Notes under the pieces: generated by a model | Databases searched by the model: none | What the model was told of the DNA's origin: nothing | What the model saw: the letters and a program-made list of their open reading frames with translations, nothing else | In this document: positions 63,990-64,000 of the stretch, in pieces | Layout of the letters: every line of letters starts with the position of its first letter | How positions within the stretch are numbered: position 1 is the stretch's first letter | Assembly (NCBI GenBank): GCA_027422505.1 | Contig: JAPQWV010000369.1 | Coordinates: forward strand, 549,001 to 613,000 | From: Craterostigma plantagineum | Taxonomy: Eukaryota; Streptophyta; Magnoliopsida; Lamiales; Linderniaceae | Reading direction: 5' to 3' | DNA: 64,000 bases | Program-made: the position numbers and the translations under genes

Positions 63990-64000
63990 TATTAATTCAT

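Overview
The window is repeat-dense flowering-plant nuclear DNA. The main evidence is plant-type LTR retrotransposon lineages: Athila-type Ty3/gypsy with an Asp-tRNA primer site, a Tekay/Del-like chromovirus with 2.2-3.2 kb LTRs, and several Ty1/copia families. A hAT-like MITE and a short Helitron-like element are also present. I found no host gene, tRNA or rRNA that I can support. Almost every open reading frame is a fragment of a retrotransposon polyprotein broken by stops, frameshifts or deletions. The species cannot be named from the sequence.

Layout. (1) 1-10288: two related Ty1/copia elements lie tail to tail. Copia-1 (+, cut by the window edge) ends in an LTR at 2423-4163. Copia-2 (-) has its 3' LTR at 4245-6292 and is interrupted at 10289. 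Only 81 bp separate the two LTR ends. (2) 10289-35197: an Athila-type element, Athila-A (+), is split inside its reverse transcriptase by a complete Tekay-like element, T1 (15387-28133, target duplication ATAGT). T1 in turn carries a solo LTR of its own family (20459-23680, target duplication GCGCA). (3) 30221-41624: a rearranged Athila cluster with a duplicated 3' UTR, a pol-less gag-protease derivative in both orientations, a shared LTR, inverted blocks joined at short homologies, and a second pol fragment with an unbroken integrase frame. (4) 41625-42635: an LTR-like segment from another Athila-type family, built on 63-bp palindromic repeats. (5) 42636-51955: a second Tekay-like element, T2 (-), with another same-family solo LTR inserted in its protease (48425-51635, target duplication ATCAC). 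(6) 51956-54504: an LTR fragment, an Athila gag fragment, and an Athila solo LTR with target duplication GTGTG. (7) 54505-64000: a hAT-like MITE, a Ty1/copia pol (-) interrupted by a 2.57-kb non-autonomous LTR element (target duplication AGATG), a decayed Ty1/copia (+) with its 3' LTR, and a Helitron-like element.

How the parts relate. The insertions give a relative order: Copia-2, then Athila-A, then T1, then the solo LTR inside T1; T2, then its internal solo LTR. The autonomous elements originally encoded gag, protease, reverse transcriptase, RNase H and integrase. Here only T1's gag and integrase-chromodomain frames and the Athila integrase at 40325-41524 are nearly intact, and none of the elements looks complete enough to move alone. 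The most unusual signals are the pol-less Athila gag-protease lineage, the palindrome clusters just upstream of the LTR TATA boxes, and the Tekay-type LTRs that carry a different short-motif array at the same internal position in different copies.
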